A stretch of DNA of 64,000 nt from positions 49,262 through 113,261 of the forward strand of contig QIAN01000268.1 in the NCBI GenBank assembly GCA_003225005.1, written 5' to 3'. Under the pieces are notes generated by a model. That model was given only the letters and a program-made list of their open reading frames with translations, ran no database searches and had not been told where the DNA came from. Origin of the DNA: Acidobacteriota bacterium (lineage in GTDB: Bacteria; Acidobacteriota; Terriglobia; Terriglobales; Acidobacteriaceae). The position numbers and the translations under genes are program-made. Positions 1-8,400 of this stretch are shown piece by piece; within the stretch, counting starts at the first letter, position 1, and the number at the start of each line of letters is the position of its first letter.

Positions 1-1
1 A

Positions 2-667
2 TTTGCTCGCCGCTTCGCCACCTACAAACGCGCTCACCTGATTTTGTCCGACATCGAAAACCTGGCCTCCATGGTGAACGATCCCAAGCGTCCTGTTCAG
101 TTCGTTTTCGCTGGCAAGGCCCACCCCAAGGACGAGCCCGGCAAGCGGATGCTTCAGCAGATCGCCATGCTGATGCGCGATCCAAAGTTCTCCGACAAAT
201 TTGTCTTCATCGAGGACTACGACATCAACGTCGGCCGCCACTTCGTGCAAGGCGTCGACGTATGGCTGAACAATCCTCGCCGTCCTCTCGAAGCTTCTGG
301 CACCAGCGGCCAGAAAGTCGTTTTGAATGGAGGCCTCAATCTCTCCGTGCCCGACGGTTGGTGGGCCGAGGCCTACGACGGCATGAACGGATTCGCCATC
401 GGCACCGGCAGAACTCACTCCAATGCCGATGTTCACGACGCCCGCGACGGCGAAGATCTTCACCGCACCCTTCGCGAAGAAGTCATTCCCCTTTATTATG
501 AGCGCGACCGCGACGGCCTGCCCCGCGGCTGGATCAAGCGCATGAAGCGCACCATCCGCACTCTGGGCTGGCGCTTCAACGCCGATCGCATGGTCATGGA
601 TTACACCCTGAAATGCTACGTCCCCGCCGCAGGAGGCACCTCCAGCGACATGCGAGTCACCTGGTAA
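2..667 (+). CDS. glgP: alpha-glucan (glycogen/maltodextrin) phosphorylase, C-terminal part
   Basis: Phosphorolysis of alpha-1,4-glucans to glucose-1-phosphate in the cytoplasm. The frame is open from base 2, so the gene starts upstream of the window; the TTG at 44 in the ORF track is not a real start. The first residues (FARRFATYKRA) and the later EASGTSGQK and LNGGLNLSVPDGWW match the C-terminal nucleotide-fold domain of the alpha-glucan phosphorylase family (TIGR02094 type), where the EASGTSGQK stretch lies near the PLP/phosphate site. About 221 residues are visible. A short hairpin with a T-run follows. The family assignment is firm; whether the physiological substrate is glycogen or maltodextrin cannot be told from this piece. 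Confidence 0.88.
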   Translation, partial: FARRFATYKRAHLILSDIENLASMVNDPKRPVQFVFAGKAHPKDEPGKRMLQQIAMLMRDPKFSDKFVFIEDYDINVGRHFVQGVDVWLNNPRRPLEASGTSGQKVVLNGGLNLSVPDGWWAEAYDGMNGFAIGTGRTHSNADVHDARDGEDLHRTLREEVIPLYYERDRDGLPRGWIKRMKRTIRTLGWRFNADRMVMDYTLKCYVPAAGGTSSDMRVTW

Positions 668-705
668 AAACAAATGTGGGGCCAGCCGCCCCCCGGTTGT
701 CCAGT

Positions 706-728
706 CGAGCAAAGCTCGGCATTTTTTT
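706..728 (+). terminator. probable intrinsic terminator after glgP
   Basis: CGAGC-AAA-GCTCG hairpin followed two bases later by A and seven Ts, about 40 bases after the phosphorylase stop codon. The stem is short (5 bp) but GC-rich. Confidence 0.6.
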
Positions 729-1302
729 GCCGGTTCGCTGAGCACTACGATTCGTATCAGGGCACGCCTACAGGCGTGCCATAACCACCCCCCGCAAGAA
801 GGATTTGCCCAGGGCTCAGTTTACTTCCGCACAAAACGAGACCGTCGGGGGGGAAATTATGAGCACCAGCGATGCTCTCGTCTGCGAACTTCGGCTCACC
901 GAGGGGGAAACGATCCTTAAAGACCAATCAAGGAGAGCACCCGTTCTTCGTAAGTGAGGCCTAGGTATTCCACGATGATCCGGAAGCCCCCGGCGCGAAG
1001 CGTCTGCCCGGACAGCGAGTCCCCTTTCCTTTCAACAACTTAACTCCATTTAATGCGCCATAGCGCCACTCAACCCGAATTCTGCTCATTTCGTTGGGTT
1101 ATGGATGCGTCATTACCTAGCCCTGCAATAACATAACCTCAGTTACTGACCCCAGAGCTATACGTGTATTTCAAGCCATGCCACGGGAAAGTCACAGGTT
1201 CAGGATCGCGGTAAATTGAGAGGGGCTTTAGCCCCGAGATGTTGAATTTGAGCTAACAAAGGCCAAAAGTCGAGAGCTAAATGCTAGGAGCTAAAAGCTA
1301 AC
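729..1302. other. non-coding spacer with small palindromes
   Basis: No convincing gene. It contains a perfect 8-bp inverted repeat GGCACGCC-TACA-GGCGTGCC at 761-780 and a second one, GGGGC-TTTA-GCCCC, at 1222-1235. Just before the next gene lies a run of degenerate direct repeats of the type GAGCTAAAtGCTAg/GAGCTAAAaGCTAa (about 1272-1300), which overlaps the likely ribosome-binding AGGAG at 1286-1290. Such short palindromes are typical dispersed intergenic elements; no RNA gene was recognised. Confidence 0.5.
761..780. repeat. perfect 8-bp palindrome with 4-base loop
   Basis: GGCACGCC-TACA-GGCGTGCC. There is no T-run, so it is not an obvious terminator; it looks like a dispersed intergenic palindrome. 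Confidence 0.6.
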
Positions 1303-3591
1303 ATGCGCAAGCCGATCAAGTACGTGGAAAAGGCAGTCACCGTCGTCGCCAAAGGCGCCTGGGTTGTCTTCGATCGTTTCAACCGGATCCAGCCCAACCC
1401 CTCGCCAACTCCCAAGTGGTCCGACAAGCCTCTGCTCAAGTCCTACGAAAAGTCCAAGCCACCGCTCGGCTGGCCGCGCTCCACGGATTCGCTGTGTCCG
1501 AAGTGTGTACCGGAAATCCGTCAGCAGATTCTCGATGGACACTTGCCTCACGAAGTTCTGATGAACGAAAAGGTCGGCGAGATTAAAGCCACCATCGTCG
1601 AGCGCGACGGCAAAATCCTCATGGTCAAGGACTGCCCCACGCACGGTCACTTCGAAGATGTGATGTCGATTGACCCTGAATTCTCGCGCCATCTCGAAGA
1701 CGTTTTCCCCGGTCGCGATATCAAGGCCCACAACGACGAGAAGCTGCACCATCACGGCTCCTCCACCGTGAAGTACGGACGCGGCTCCGTGCTCACCATC
1801 GATCTCACCAACCGCTGCAACATGATGTGCGATCCCTGTTTCATGGACGCGAACCAGGTCGGCTTCGTCCACGAGCTGACATGGCAAGAAATTAAGCAGA
1901 TGCTCGACAACGCCATCACCATCAAACCCCGCCGCCAGATGTCGGTCCAGTTCTCCGGCGGAGAGCCCACGTTGTCGCCCTACTTTTTGGACGCCGTCCG
2001 CTACGCCCGCAAAGTCGGATACAACTCCGTGCAGGCCGCGACCAACGGAATCGAATTCGCGAAGAGTTTTGAATTCGCCCAACAAGCCGCCGAAGCCGGC
2101 ATGCGCTACGCCTACCTGCAATTCGACGGAATCGGCAACGCCGCCAACGCCCATCGGATGGTGGGAAACTTGTTCGACGTAAAATTGAAAGCCATCGAAA
2201 ACCTTCACAACGCCGGAGTAGAAATCGTCCCTGTAGTCACGATCGTCAACGGCATCAACAACCAACAGGTCGGAAGAATTATCAAGTTCGCCTTAGACAA
2301 TCCCAAAAGAATTGGATTCCTGAGCTTCCAACCCGTAAGCTTCACCGGCCGCGACGAAGCTATAACCGACGACCGCCGTATAGCCCAACGGTACACGCTC
2401 TCTCATCTAGCCCACGACGTAAAAAATCAGACCGGCCTGGGCGAACCCAGCCGCGACTGGTTCCCCATCTCCTTCATGTCCACCTTCAGCGACTGGGCCG
2501 ATCTGATGCACGTAGAAGACAACAACAATGACTGGGGCCAACTAAGTTGCGGTTGTCATCCGAATTGTGGGACGGGGATGGCGATTATGATTGATAAGGA
2601 GACCAAGGAGGCAGTTCCGGTTACAGCTTTTCTTAAAGGAGATCAGCTGGCTAAGGATATTGCTAAGGTGAATGATGCGGCTCGAGGGAAGTTTCTGACG
2701 GTTTTTGGGATGGCTTTGTGTTTGATGAAGAACTACGATCCGTTTCAGTCGCCGACTCATTTCAAGTTGATGGATCTTTTGAAGAAGTTTGACAAGAACT
2801 TCAATGCGACCGGGAAGAACTATGGGAAGGTTGGTCCGGACCGGACTATTGATGATGTAATGAAGCGTCGCAACGACCGCTGGAACTTCCTGTTCATTGC
2901 GGGGATGTGGTTTCAGGATTTGTTCAACTATGATTTCCGGCGGACGGAGCAGTGCATTATTCCTTACGCCACGCAAGAAGGCGAGATTTCGTTCTGCGCC
3001 TACAACACGGGTGTGGGCTGGCGGAACATTATCGAGAAGATGCACATGACGGCCACGCTCACGAAGTGGTACGAAGAGCATGGGCGGCATGAAATCTTTG
3101 CCGGCGGCAAGAAAGTGAAGCTGGACGATGTGGCGCATTCGCTGCTGTTGCGTGACAACATCGTCACTACCGAGCTGCAACATGATCTCGACAAGTTGGG
3201 TATCGCGAAGAACGCTCGTGAAGAAAAGACGCGGGCGAGGGATCTGAAACAGAAACAGCAGGCTGCCGGTCAGGCCTCAGGCTCCGGGCTTCGGGCTTCA
3301 GAAGCGACTGACTCTGCGGTTCCGTCTTCCACGAGTGTGGCCAAGGGGCAGCATCGTGGGCCGCAGAAGCATGATGAGGCTTACAACGCGCGGATGGCGT
3401 CGCTATATCGCGAAGTTGTGTTGAAAGAGAAGCCGGTGGTGGCGGAGAACGGGTTCATCCCGCTCGGAGCGCTGCTGCAGGCTAAGGGAAACGGGAACGG
3501 GCACGGGCTCCCCCCTTTTGCAAGGGACGCGAAGGATGAGGCATCCTCGCAGGAGAAGGCGCAGGTTGCCGAGCCGGTCGCGGGAGATTAA
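1303..3591 (+). CDS. radical SAM protein related to tetraether/membrane-spanning lipid synthases
   Basis: 762 aa. The radical SAM cluster motif CNMMCDPC is at residues 172-179, followed by the SAM-binding FSGGEP around 218-222. Extra cysteine sites are visible: CPKC at 65-68 with DCPTHGHF at 110-117, CGCHPNC at 416-422, and Cys551/Cys564. A CPxC plus CPxHG N-terminal module before a radical SAM core is the architecture of archaeal Tes (MJ0619 type), which joins lipid tails, and of the bacterial homologues proposed to make membrane-spanning lipids such as iso-diabolic acid. The role is inferred from this resemblance. The C-terminal ~120 residues are low-complexity and include a Gln/Ala-rich stretch. 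ATG at 1303 has AGGAG 12 bases upstream. It stands alone and is followed by a strong terminator. Codon use changes near base 2540. Another anaerobic-type radical SAM role remains possible. Confidence 0.75.
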   Translation: MRKPIKYVEKAVTVVAKGAWVVFDRFNRIQPNPSPTPKWSDKPLLKSYEKSKPPLGWPRSTDSLCPKCVPEIRQQILDGHLPHEVLMNEKVGEIKATIVERDGKILMVKDCPTHGHFEDVMSIDPEFSRHLEDVFPGRDIKAHNDEKLHHHGSSTVKYGRGSVLTIDLTNRCNMMCDPCFMDANQVGFVHELTWQEIKQMLDNAITIKPRRQMSVQFSGGEPTLSPYFLDAVRYARKVGYNSVQAATNGIEFAKSFEFAQQAAEAGMRYAYLQFDGIGNAANAHRMVGNLFDVKLKAIENLHNAGVEIVPVVTIVNGINNQQVGRIIKFALDNPKRIGFLSFQPVSFTGRDEAITDDRRIAQRYTLSHLAHDVKNQTGLGEPSRDWFPISFMSTFSDWADLMHVEDNNNDWGQLSCGCHPNCGTGMAIMIDKETKEAVPVTAFLKGDQLAKDIAKVNDAARGKFLTVFGMALCLMKNYDPFQSPTHFKLMDLLKKFDKNFNATGKNYGKVGPDRTIDDVMKRRNDRWNFLFIAGMWFQDLFNYDFRRTEQCIIPYATQEGEISFCAYNTGVGWRNIIEKMHMTATLTKWYEEHGRHEIFAGGKKVKLDDVAHSLLLRDNIVTTELQHDLDKLGIAKNAREEKTRARDLKQKQQAAGQASGSGLRASEATDSAVPSSTSVAKGQHRGPQKHDEAYNARMASLYREVVLKEKPVVAENGFIPLGALLQAKGNGNGHGLPPFARDAKDEASSQEKAQVAEPVAGD

Positions 3592-3631
3592 GAGCAGCTT
3601 TCACGCTTCACCTATCAGCTATCAGGAAGGA

Positions 3632-3660
3632 CGGGCCGCCGCGAGGCGGCCCGAGTTTTT
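3632..3660 (+). terminator. strong intrinsic terminator
   Basis: Perfect 9-bp stem CGGGCCGCC-GCGA-GGCGGCCCG followed by AGTTTTT, 40 bases after the radical SAM stop codon. Confidence 0.92.
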
Positions 3661-3798
3661 CTGATGCCGGCACTCTGGATTCCGACGCGTTGAAAACGAC
3701 GCGCGGACAGGTGGGCCAGCCCGCCATGTAGCGCAACTTCTCGATGCGCTTGCTTTCGCTGAAGACTACGAAAGTCATAAAAAACGACGCTGCCAGAC

Positions 3799-4632
3799 GT
3801 GGTGGCGCATTCTGGCAAGGGGGGAGCGGCGCCGGCCGTTGATGCCAGCGGCAATATCTACCTCAACTCCGCGGACGGCAGTTTTAATGCAGACCAGGAT
3901 GGGAATAATTACGGAGACACGTTGCTGAAGTTGCAGCTTAACGGCAGCAGCTTTCAAGTCGTGGACTGGTTGACCCCTTACGATGAGGCCTGCATTGACC
4001 TCGACGATTTGGAACTTGGCTCCGCAGGCATTGCGTTGCTGCCAACGGACTCTACGAACGGCGCCAATCTGGCCATCGCCTTGAGTAAACAAGGCCGCCT
4101 CTTTCTGGTCAACACAGACAATCTCGGCAAGTTCAATGCCGGGGGAGACAACCAGATTAAGGAGGAATTTATGGTTGGGGCTTACACCTGCTCGGCCACG
4201 ACCACGGGCGCGGGCGCAGATGGTCCCAACTGGAACCGTCTGTATGGTACAGCGTCGTATTGGAATGGAAATGTCTATATGGGTGCATCGAATATGGCGC
4301 TGATGCAATACCAATTCCAGAATGGATTGCTGAACTCAACGCCGGTGGCAATGTCACCCACGACCTACGGCTATCGCGGGGCCAATACAGTTGTGTCCGC
4401 GAACGGAACTCAGAACACGATTGTTTGGGTCTACGAAAAAACGGCCACCGGCCTGGGGATATTGCACGCCTACGATGCTACGTCGGTTTCGACCGAGCTT
4501 TGGAACAGCGAGATGAACGTAACGCGCGACGCGCTGGGAGATGGCATCGGTTTTTCTACTCCGGTGGCTGTGAATGGTCGAGTGGTTACGACCTATGACA
4601 CCAGACTGGGGATTTTCGGATTGCTGCATTGA
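3799..4632 (+). pseudogene. C-terminal remnant of a PQQ-like beta-propeller protein
   Basis: 277 codons opening with GTG right after an in-frame stop at 3778, with no signal peptide or ribosome-binding site. The translation has propeller-type repeats: GGAAPAVDASGNIY, then a SADGSFNAD segment, a GNVYMGAS blade and a final STPVAVNGRVVTTYD blade. These resemble the extracellular PQQ-like/quinoprotein-type beta-propellers common in acidobacterial secreted proteins. The family usually has a signal sequence and several hundred more residues before this point, so this looks like a 5'-truncated gene. It lies between the radical SAM terminator and the nuoA promoter. A real short protein with a GTG start cannot be fully excluded. 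Confidence 0.55.
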
Positions 4633-4689
4633 TCGGATGAGATTCAACAGGGAAGTCGAAAGTCTGCGCGCCTATCTTTTTCGCGCATC

Positions 4690-4718
4690 TTGAAGTGCCT
4701 CGCCATCAGCGGTAGTAT
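4690..4718 (+). promoter_or_regulatory. likely sigma-70 promoter of nuoA
   Basis: TTGAAG, 17-base spacer, TAGTAT, about 75 bases before the nuoA start. The TTG that opens the track ORF at 4690 is part of this -35 box rather than a start codon. Confidence 0.45.
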
Positions 4719-4794
4719 GACTTGCCGGCTGGAACCGGTCTCCGGGATCACTTTTTGCTGGAGTGGTTTTGGATCGTTCGAGCGAGGAAGTGGA

Positions 4795-5151
4795 ATGCCG
4801 CAAAACTACGTTCCCATCTTTATTTTTATGGCTTTCGTGGGTGTGCTGCTTCCACTCACGCTTCTGGCAGCCAAGCTGGTGCGACCGGACAACCCCAGCA
4901 AGTCGAAGCTGATGCCTTACGAGTGCGGTATCGATCCCATCGATAGCGCGCGGGGACGTTACACCGTCCGCTACTACATCGTGGCGATCCTGTTTGTGGT
5001 TTTCGACGTAGAGACCATCTTTCTATTTCCGTGGGCGGTGAAGTTCAAGGCGTTTGGGATCTTTGGCCTGGTCGAGATGCTGATCTTCCTCGGCATTCTG
5101 ATCGTGGGCTATATCTGGATTTGGAAGAAGGGCGCCCTCGAATGGGTTTAA
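4795..5151 (+). CDS. nuoA: NADH-quinone oxidoreductase subunit A
   Basis: 118 aa, a normal length for NuoA, a three-helix membrane subunit of complex I at the quinone-module interface. Family motifs are clear: KLMPYECGIDP near residues 40-50 and RYYIVAILFVVFDVETIFLFPWA near 57-80 (conserved FDVE acidic pair). The ATG at 4795 is preceded by AGGAAG; the longer track ORF would add a non-family N-terminus. The stop overlaps the start of the next small gene. nuoB does not follow, which is unusual. Confidence 0.95.
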   Translation: MPQNYVPIFIFMAFVGVLLPLTLLAAKLVRPDNPSKSKLMPYECGIDPIDSARGRYTVRYYIVAILFVVFDVETIFLFPWAVKFKAFGIFGLVEMLIFLGILIVGYIWIWKKGALEWV

Positions 5152-5477
5152 GTCCCGATCTCCAGATGGACAGCTCTCCGTCCGAAAGCTTCAGCGCGAG
5201 CCGCTGGACGCATGGCAACTTCCTTTTCCCCACTCGTCTCGTCGTAAGCCCGCAGCGTGTTACCCGGGTGAAGTCTCGGCTGTTCGGCAGCAATGAAGAG
5301 AGCATCGCCATGTCGAAAGTGGCATCGGTACATATTTCGACCGGCGTGTTCTGGTCGGAGATCCGAATCGAATCCAGCGGCGGAACCGATCCCATCACCA
5401 GCCAGGGCCACCGCAAAGCTGACGCACGGCGGATACGCGATCTGATCGAGACCTACCAGGCGCAATCCCGCGTGTAG
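5142..5477 (+). CDS. small PH-domain-like (bPH_2-type) protein
   Basis: 111 aa from the ATG at 5142, which overlaps the last codons of nuoA; an inner ATG at 5166 is an alternative start. The segment FLFPTRLVVSPQRVTRVKSRLFG, then ESIAMSKVASVHISTGVFWSEIRIESSGG and a final DARRIRDLIE helix follow the bacterial PH-domain pattern (two strands, a loop with the usual I.L..I..V element, then a C-terminal helix). There is no signal peptide or membrane helix. The overlap suggests translational coupling to nuoA. The function is unknown; a link to complex I is suggested only by position. Confidence 0.6.
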   Translation: MGLSPDLQMDSSPSESFSASRWTHGNFLFPTRLVVSPQRVTRVKSRLFGSNEESIAMSKVASVHISTGVFWSEIRIESSGGTDPITSQGHRKADARRIRDLIETYQAQSRV

Positions 5478-5506
5478 AACCGGGATTGGACCTGGATCTG
5501 CGAGCT

Positions 5507-5566
5507 TAAGTTCGACACCATACCTTCACCGCTCTCGTTAATCAGAAATTCGTTCGCTGTTAACAG
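5507..5566 (+). repeat. leader repeat copy A (before the phosphodiesterase gene)
   Basis: TTAAG..GACACCAT.CCTTCACC.CTCTCGTT...CAG...GCTG...GTTAAC. A diverged second copy lies before nuoC (7405-7464). Copy A ends in the perfect palindrome CTGTTAACAG (5557-5566). Confidence 0.55.
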
Positions 5567-5619
5567 TTTTGTAGCAATCACAGTGTCTACTCCGCCTTTG
5601 CACTGAGAGGAGCACCACC

Positions 5620-7262
5620 GTGAGAAAACGCAGTATCGTGTTTGGATTCTCGCTTCTGTTGTCTGCTGCTGCCTTTGCGGTATCTGCGGAACGTCAGAAA
5701 GGCGGGGCAGAGAAAGAGGTTCGTCATGTTCTCCTGATCAGCGTCGATGGTCTGCACGCACTCGACGTCGCGAAATACGCTGCATCGCATCCTCATTCGG
5801 CTCTAGCAGAGCTTGCCAGCCACGGCGTCACTTATTCCGGCGCCAACACTCCGCAAAATTCCGACTCGTTTCCCGGACTTCTCGCTCTTTTGACGGGTGG
5901 CTCGCCGGTTACCTCCGGATTGCTTTACGACGTCAGCTACGACCGCACTATCTTCGACCCCACGAACACAACCTGCACCGGGACTGCGGGCAACATGATG
6001 GTTTTTGATGAGAGCATCGACAAGTACGACGCCCAGAACGTTTCTTTGAACGTGATCGATCCGGCCAAACTGCCTCGGCACCGCAACCCAAACGGCAACT
6101 GTGTAGCTTTGTGGCCTCACCAAGCGCTGCGGACGAATACGATCTTCGAAGTGGTTCGGGAGTCCGGTGGACACACCGCTTGGGAAGACAAGCATCTGCT
6201 TACGACCTGGTAAATGGGCCTTCCGGGTTCGGCGTCGAGGATCTTTACACTCCGGAAGTCACAGTCGAGGATCTTTACACTCCGGAAGTCACAAATGTCG
6301 GGGGACTTGACAATACCCATAGCGTGGTTTGCACCGTTCAGAATGATCAACTCAAGGTTCATGGCATCATCAATGAAATTCACGGTCTAAGACACGATGG
6401 CAAGCCTGGCCCCGGCGTTCCAGACGTCTTCGGTATGAACTTCCAGGCTGTGAGCGTCGGACAAAAGTTGGTCATCGACAACTATGACGGGACTTGTGTT
6501 GCCTACAAGGGCAGCCTGAACGGGCAACCGGGCGGCTACAAGGACGGCTCGGGCATACCAACCGCAGTTCTCGCTTACGCGCTGGATCAGACCGATGACG
6601 CCGTTGCGAGCCTGATCCAAGCCCTTAAGAATGAGAAGATCTACGACTCAACCTTGTTCATCGTTACCGCCAAGCACGGGCAGTCGCCCATCAATCCGGT
6701 CAAGACGAACAAGCCGGGTCACTTCGCCGACGTAGTTGCCTCTGTTCCTGATGGCAAGACAAACCTCGCGGCCATCGCCATCACCAGTGCTAATGCTTGC
6801 GCCACAAGCCCTTGCGGATTCGTGAATGACGATGACATCGCCCTCATCTGGCTTGCCGATCAGACCATGGGTCAGCAGGTCACGGACTACCTGAACACCA
6901 ACGCTCTTCCTCTATTTATCGATGAAGTAATGGGTGGAGACAAAATCATGCTCAGGTTCGGCGATCCGCCGAAGGACAGCCGTACACCCGATATCATCGT
7001 GCGTCCGAACTATGGCACGATCTATACAGGCTCGACGGCGAAAAATGCGGAGCACGGCGGCTACAACTACAGCGATACCAATGTCGACCTGCTCGTTTCG
7101 ATCCCTGGGCTGCAAGCGAAAACAATCAAGAGTCCGGTAACGACCGCGCAGGTGGCGCCGACCATCCTGCGGGCCTTGGGACTCGATCCCCAGGCTCTCA
7201 GGTCGGTTCGCGTGGAGAAGACTCACCCGCTGCCCGGCCTTGGGGTTGGCGAGAGTGAGTAA
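5620..7262 (+). pseudogene. type I phosphodiesterase/nucleotide pyrophosphatase, frameshifted
   Basis: Two overlapping frames together make one exported alkaline-phosphatase-superfamily enzyme (PF01663 type). Frame 1 (5620-6213) has a signal peptide (hydrophobic to about residue 22), the metal-site motif LISVDGLH near 40 and the nucleophile region NSDSFPG near 87. It then ends at GGHTAWEDKH followed by out-of-frame residues. Frame 3 resumes with AYDLVNGPSG and runs to 7262 with AKHGQSP and EHGGYNY metal-site motifs. One base appears to be missing near 6193-6198. Forty bases downstream is a perfect 30-base tandem duplication. It is preceded by GAGAGGAGCACC. It is inserted between nuoA and nuoC and is unrelated to complex I. 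A sequencing error rather than a real lesion is possible. Confidence 0.75.
6234..6293 (+). repeat. perfect 30-bp tandem duplication
   Basis: Two identical adjacent 30-base units, each encoding VEDLYTPEVT, inside the phosphodiesterase gene. The length is a multiple of three, so the duplication itself keeps the frame. Confidence 0.92.
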
Positions 7263-7317
7263 TTGCGAAGTGCTTCAACGCCGTGGGATCAGCCTTGAGG
7301 CCTAGCATTGAAGTCGA

Positions 7318-7349
7318 GGACCGGCTGCTTAGTGCAGCCCGTCCTTTTA
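7318..7349 (+). terminator. intrinsic terminator after the phosphodiesterase gene
   Basis: GGACCGGCTGC / GCAGCCCGTCC stem with one C-C mismatch and a TTAGT loop, followed by TTTTAT, about 55 bases after the stop codon. Confidence 0.7.
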
Positions 7350-7404
7350 TGAGGGGCAATTTATTGTGGGCAAAGTACTTCGTGCAGTTTGTAGCTGCTG
7401 GATT

Positions 7405-7464
7405 TAAGACACCATCCTTTCACCTCTCTCGTTGACACAGTTTGCTCAAGCTGATAGAAGTTAA
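7405..7464 (+). repeat. leader repeat copy B (before nuoC)
   Basis: TTAAGACACCATCCTTTCACCTCTCTCGTT...CAG...GCTG...GTTAAC, matching copy A at 5507-5566 over about 50 aligned positions with scattered changes. Confidence 0.55.
7432..7460 (+). promoter_or_regulatory. likely sigma-70 promoter of the nuoC-N operon
   Basis: Perfect TTGACA, 17-base spacer, TAGAAG, about 50 bases before the nuoC ATG, and downstream of the terminator at 7318. It is inside leader repeat B. Confidence 0.5.
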
Positions 7465-7512
7465 CGTTCTTCTCGCGCACCTCAACGCCGGAGGTCTGCG
7501 CCGTCGACACTT

Positions 7513-8328
7513 ATGCCCGACGAAACCAAGCCGCCCGCTTCATCGCCCCCGGAAGCTGAGCCCAAGCCGACGGCGGATAAAACTGTTCCTCTGGGAGGAG
7601 TGAAGGCGACTACTTCCGGCTCGGTTCAGTCCGAAGCCAAGTCGGGAGAACCGGGCGGCGTGCCGCTGCCGGGAACGCCTCCAACACCAGATCCGGGGCT
7701 GGCGCCTCCACCGACTTCTCCGCCGCTAAAGGCGGGCAGCGCGCCCGCCGCTGCGGGAACACCCACTGCGGCTGCCGGGACTCCGGCAGCAAAACCTGCC
7801 GCGCCGGCGAAGCCCGCTGCTCCCGTGCCAACTGCCTGGAATTCGCCGATGGTGGCCAAGCTCAAGGCTCAGTTTGGTTCGGGCATGGAGGCGCTCACCT
7901 ATCTTGGCCAGAACTACATGACCGTGGACCGTTCTCTGATTCCGGAAATCTTGCAGGTTCTCCACAACGACGAGCAGTTCGATTACTGCGTGGACGTGAC
8001 TGCGGGGCACTATCCCCAACGGGAAAAGAAAGAATTTGATGTGATCTGGATACTTTATTCTTATGCTCGCAACGAACGAATCCGGGTGAAGACCCAGATC
8101 GGGGATGGCGAGAGTATTCCAAGCTCTGTTCCTATATGGCCGGCGGCGAACTGGCTGGAACGCGAAGTCTACGACATGTTTGGCATCAAGTTTGACGGAC
8201 ATCCAGACATGAAGCGGATTCTGCTGCCCGAGGGTTGGAAGGGGCATCCCCTGCGCAAGGACTACGGCATTTTGCAGCAGGACAACGAGTGGGTGCAGAT
8301 TAACCTGGGCATTGAAAGTGGACAATAA
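7513..8328 (+). CDS. nuoC: NADH-quinone oxidoreductase subunit C with Pro/Ala-rich extension
   Basis: 271 aa. The C-terminal ~160 residues are a normal NuoC (30-kDa subunit) of the peripheral arm: ERIRVKT, then [21 protein letters not shown] and a final [15 protein letters not shown]. The first ~105 residues are low-complexity, rich in Pro, Ala, Gly and Thr with repeated AAGTP and PAAPAKP elements, and are absent from ordinary NuoC. No later in-frame ATG falls just before the domain (the next Met is inside it), so the extension is probably translated. It is the first gene of the nuoCDHJKLMN run. Confidence 0.92.
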   Translation: MPDETKPPASSPPEAEPKPTADKTVPLGGVKATTSGSVQSEAKSGEPGGVPLPGTPPTPDPGLAPPPTSPPLKAGSAPAAAGTPTAAAGTPAAKPAAPAKPAAPVPTAWNSPMVAKLKAQFGSGMEALTYLGQNYMTVDRSLIPEILQVLHNDEQFDYCVDVTAGHYPQREKKEFDVIWILYSYARNERIRVKTQIGDGESIPSSVPIWPAANWLEREVYDMFGIKFDGHPDMKRILLPEGWKGHPLRKDYGILQQDNEWVQINLGIESGQ

Positions 8329-8400
8329 ACACTTGAGAGCTGTCGATGGCGGAAACTGATCTAGACAACTGACGAACCGGGCACTGAGTTAGAACGAGCA

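Noticed and set aside
1291-2265. 324-codon minus-strand ORF opposite the radical SAM gene
   Set aside because: Antisense shadow of a gene with perfect radical SAM motifs; its translation is Val/Gly/Asp-rich without family features.
4690-4794. TTG start and 35-codon extension of nuoA in the ORF track
   Set aside because: The TTG is the -35 box of a good promoter and the extension has no NuoA similarity; ATG at 4795 gives normal NuoA length.
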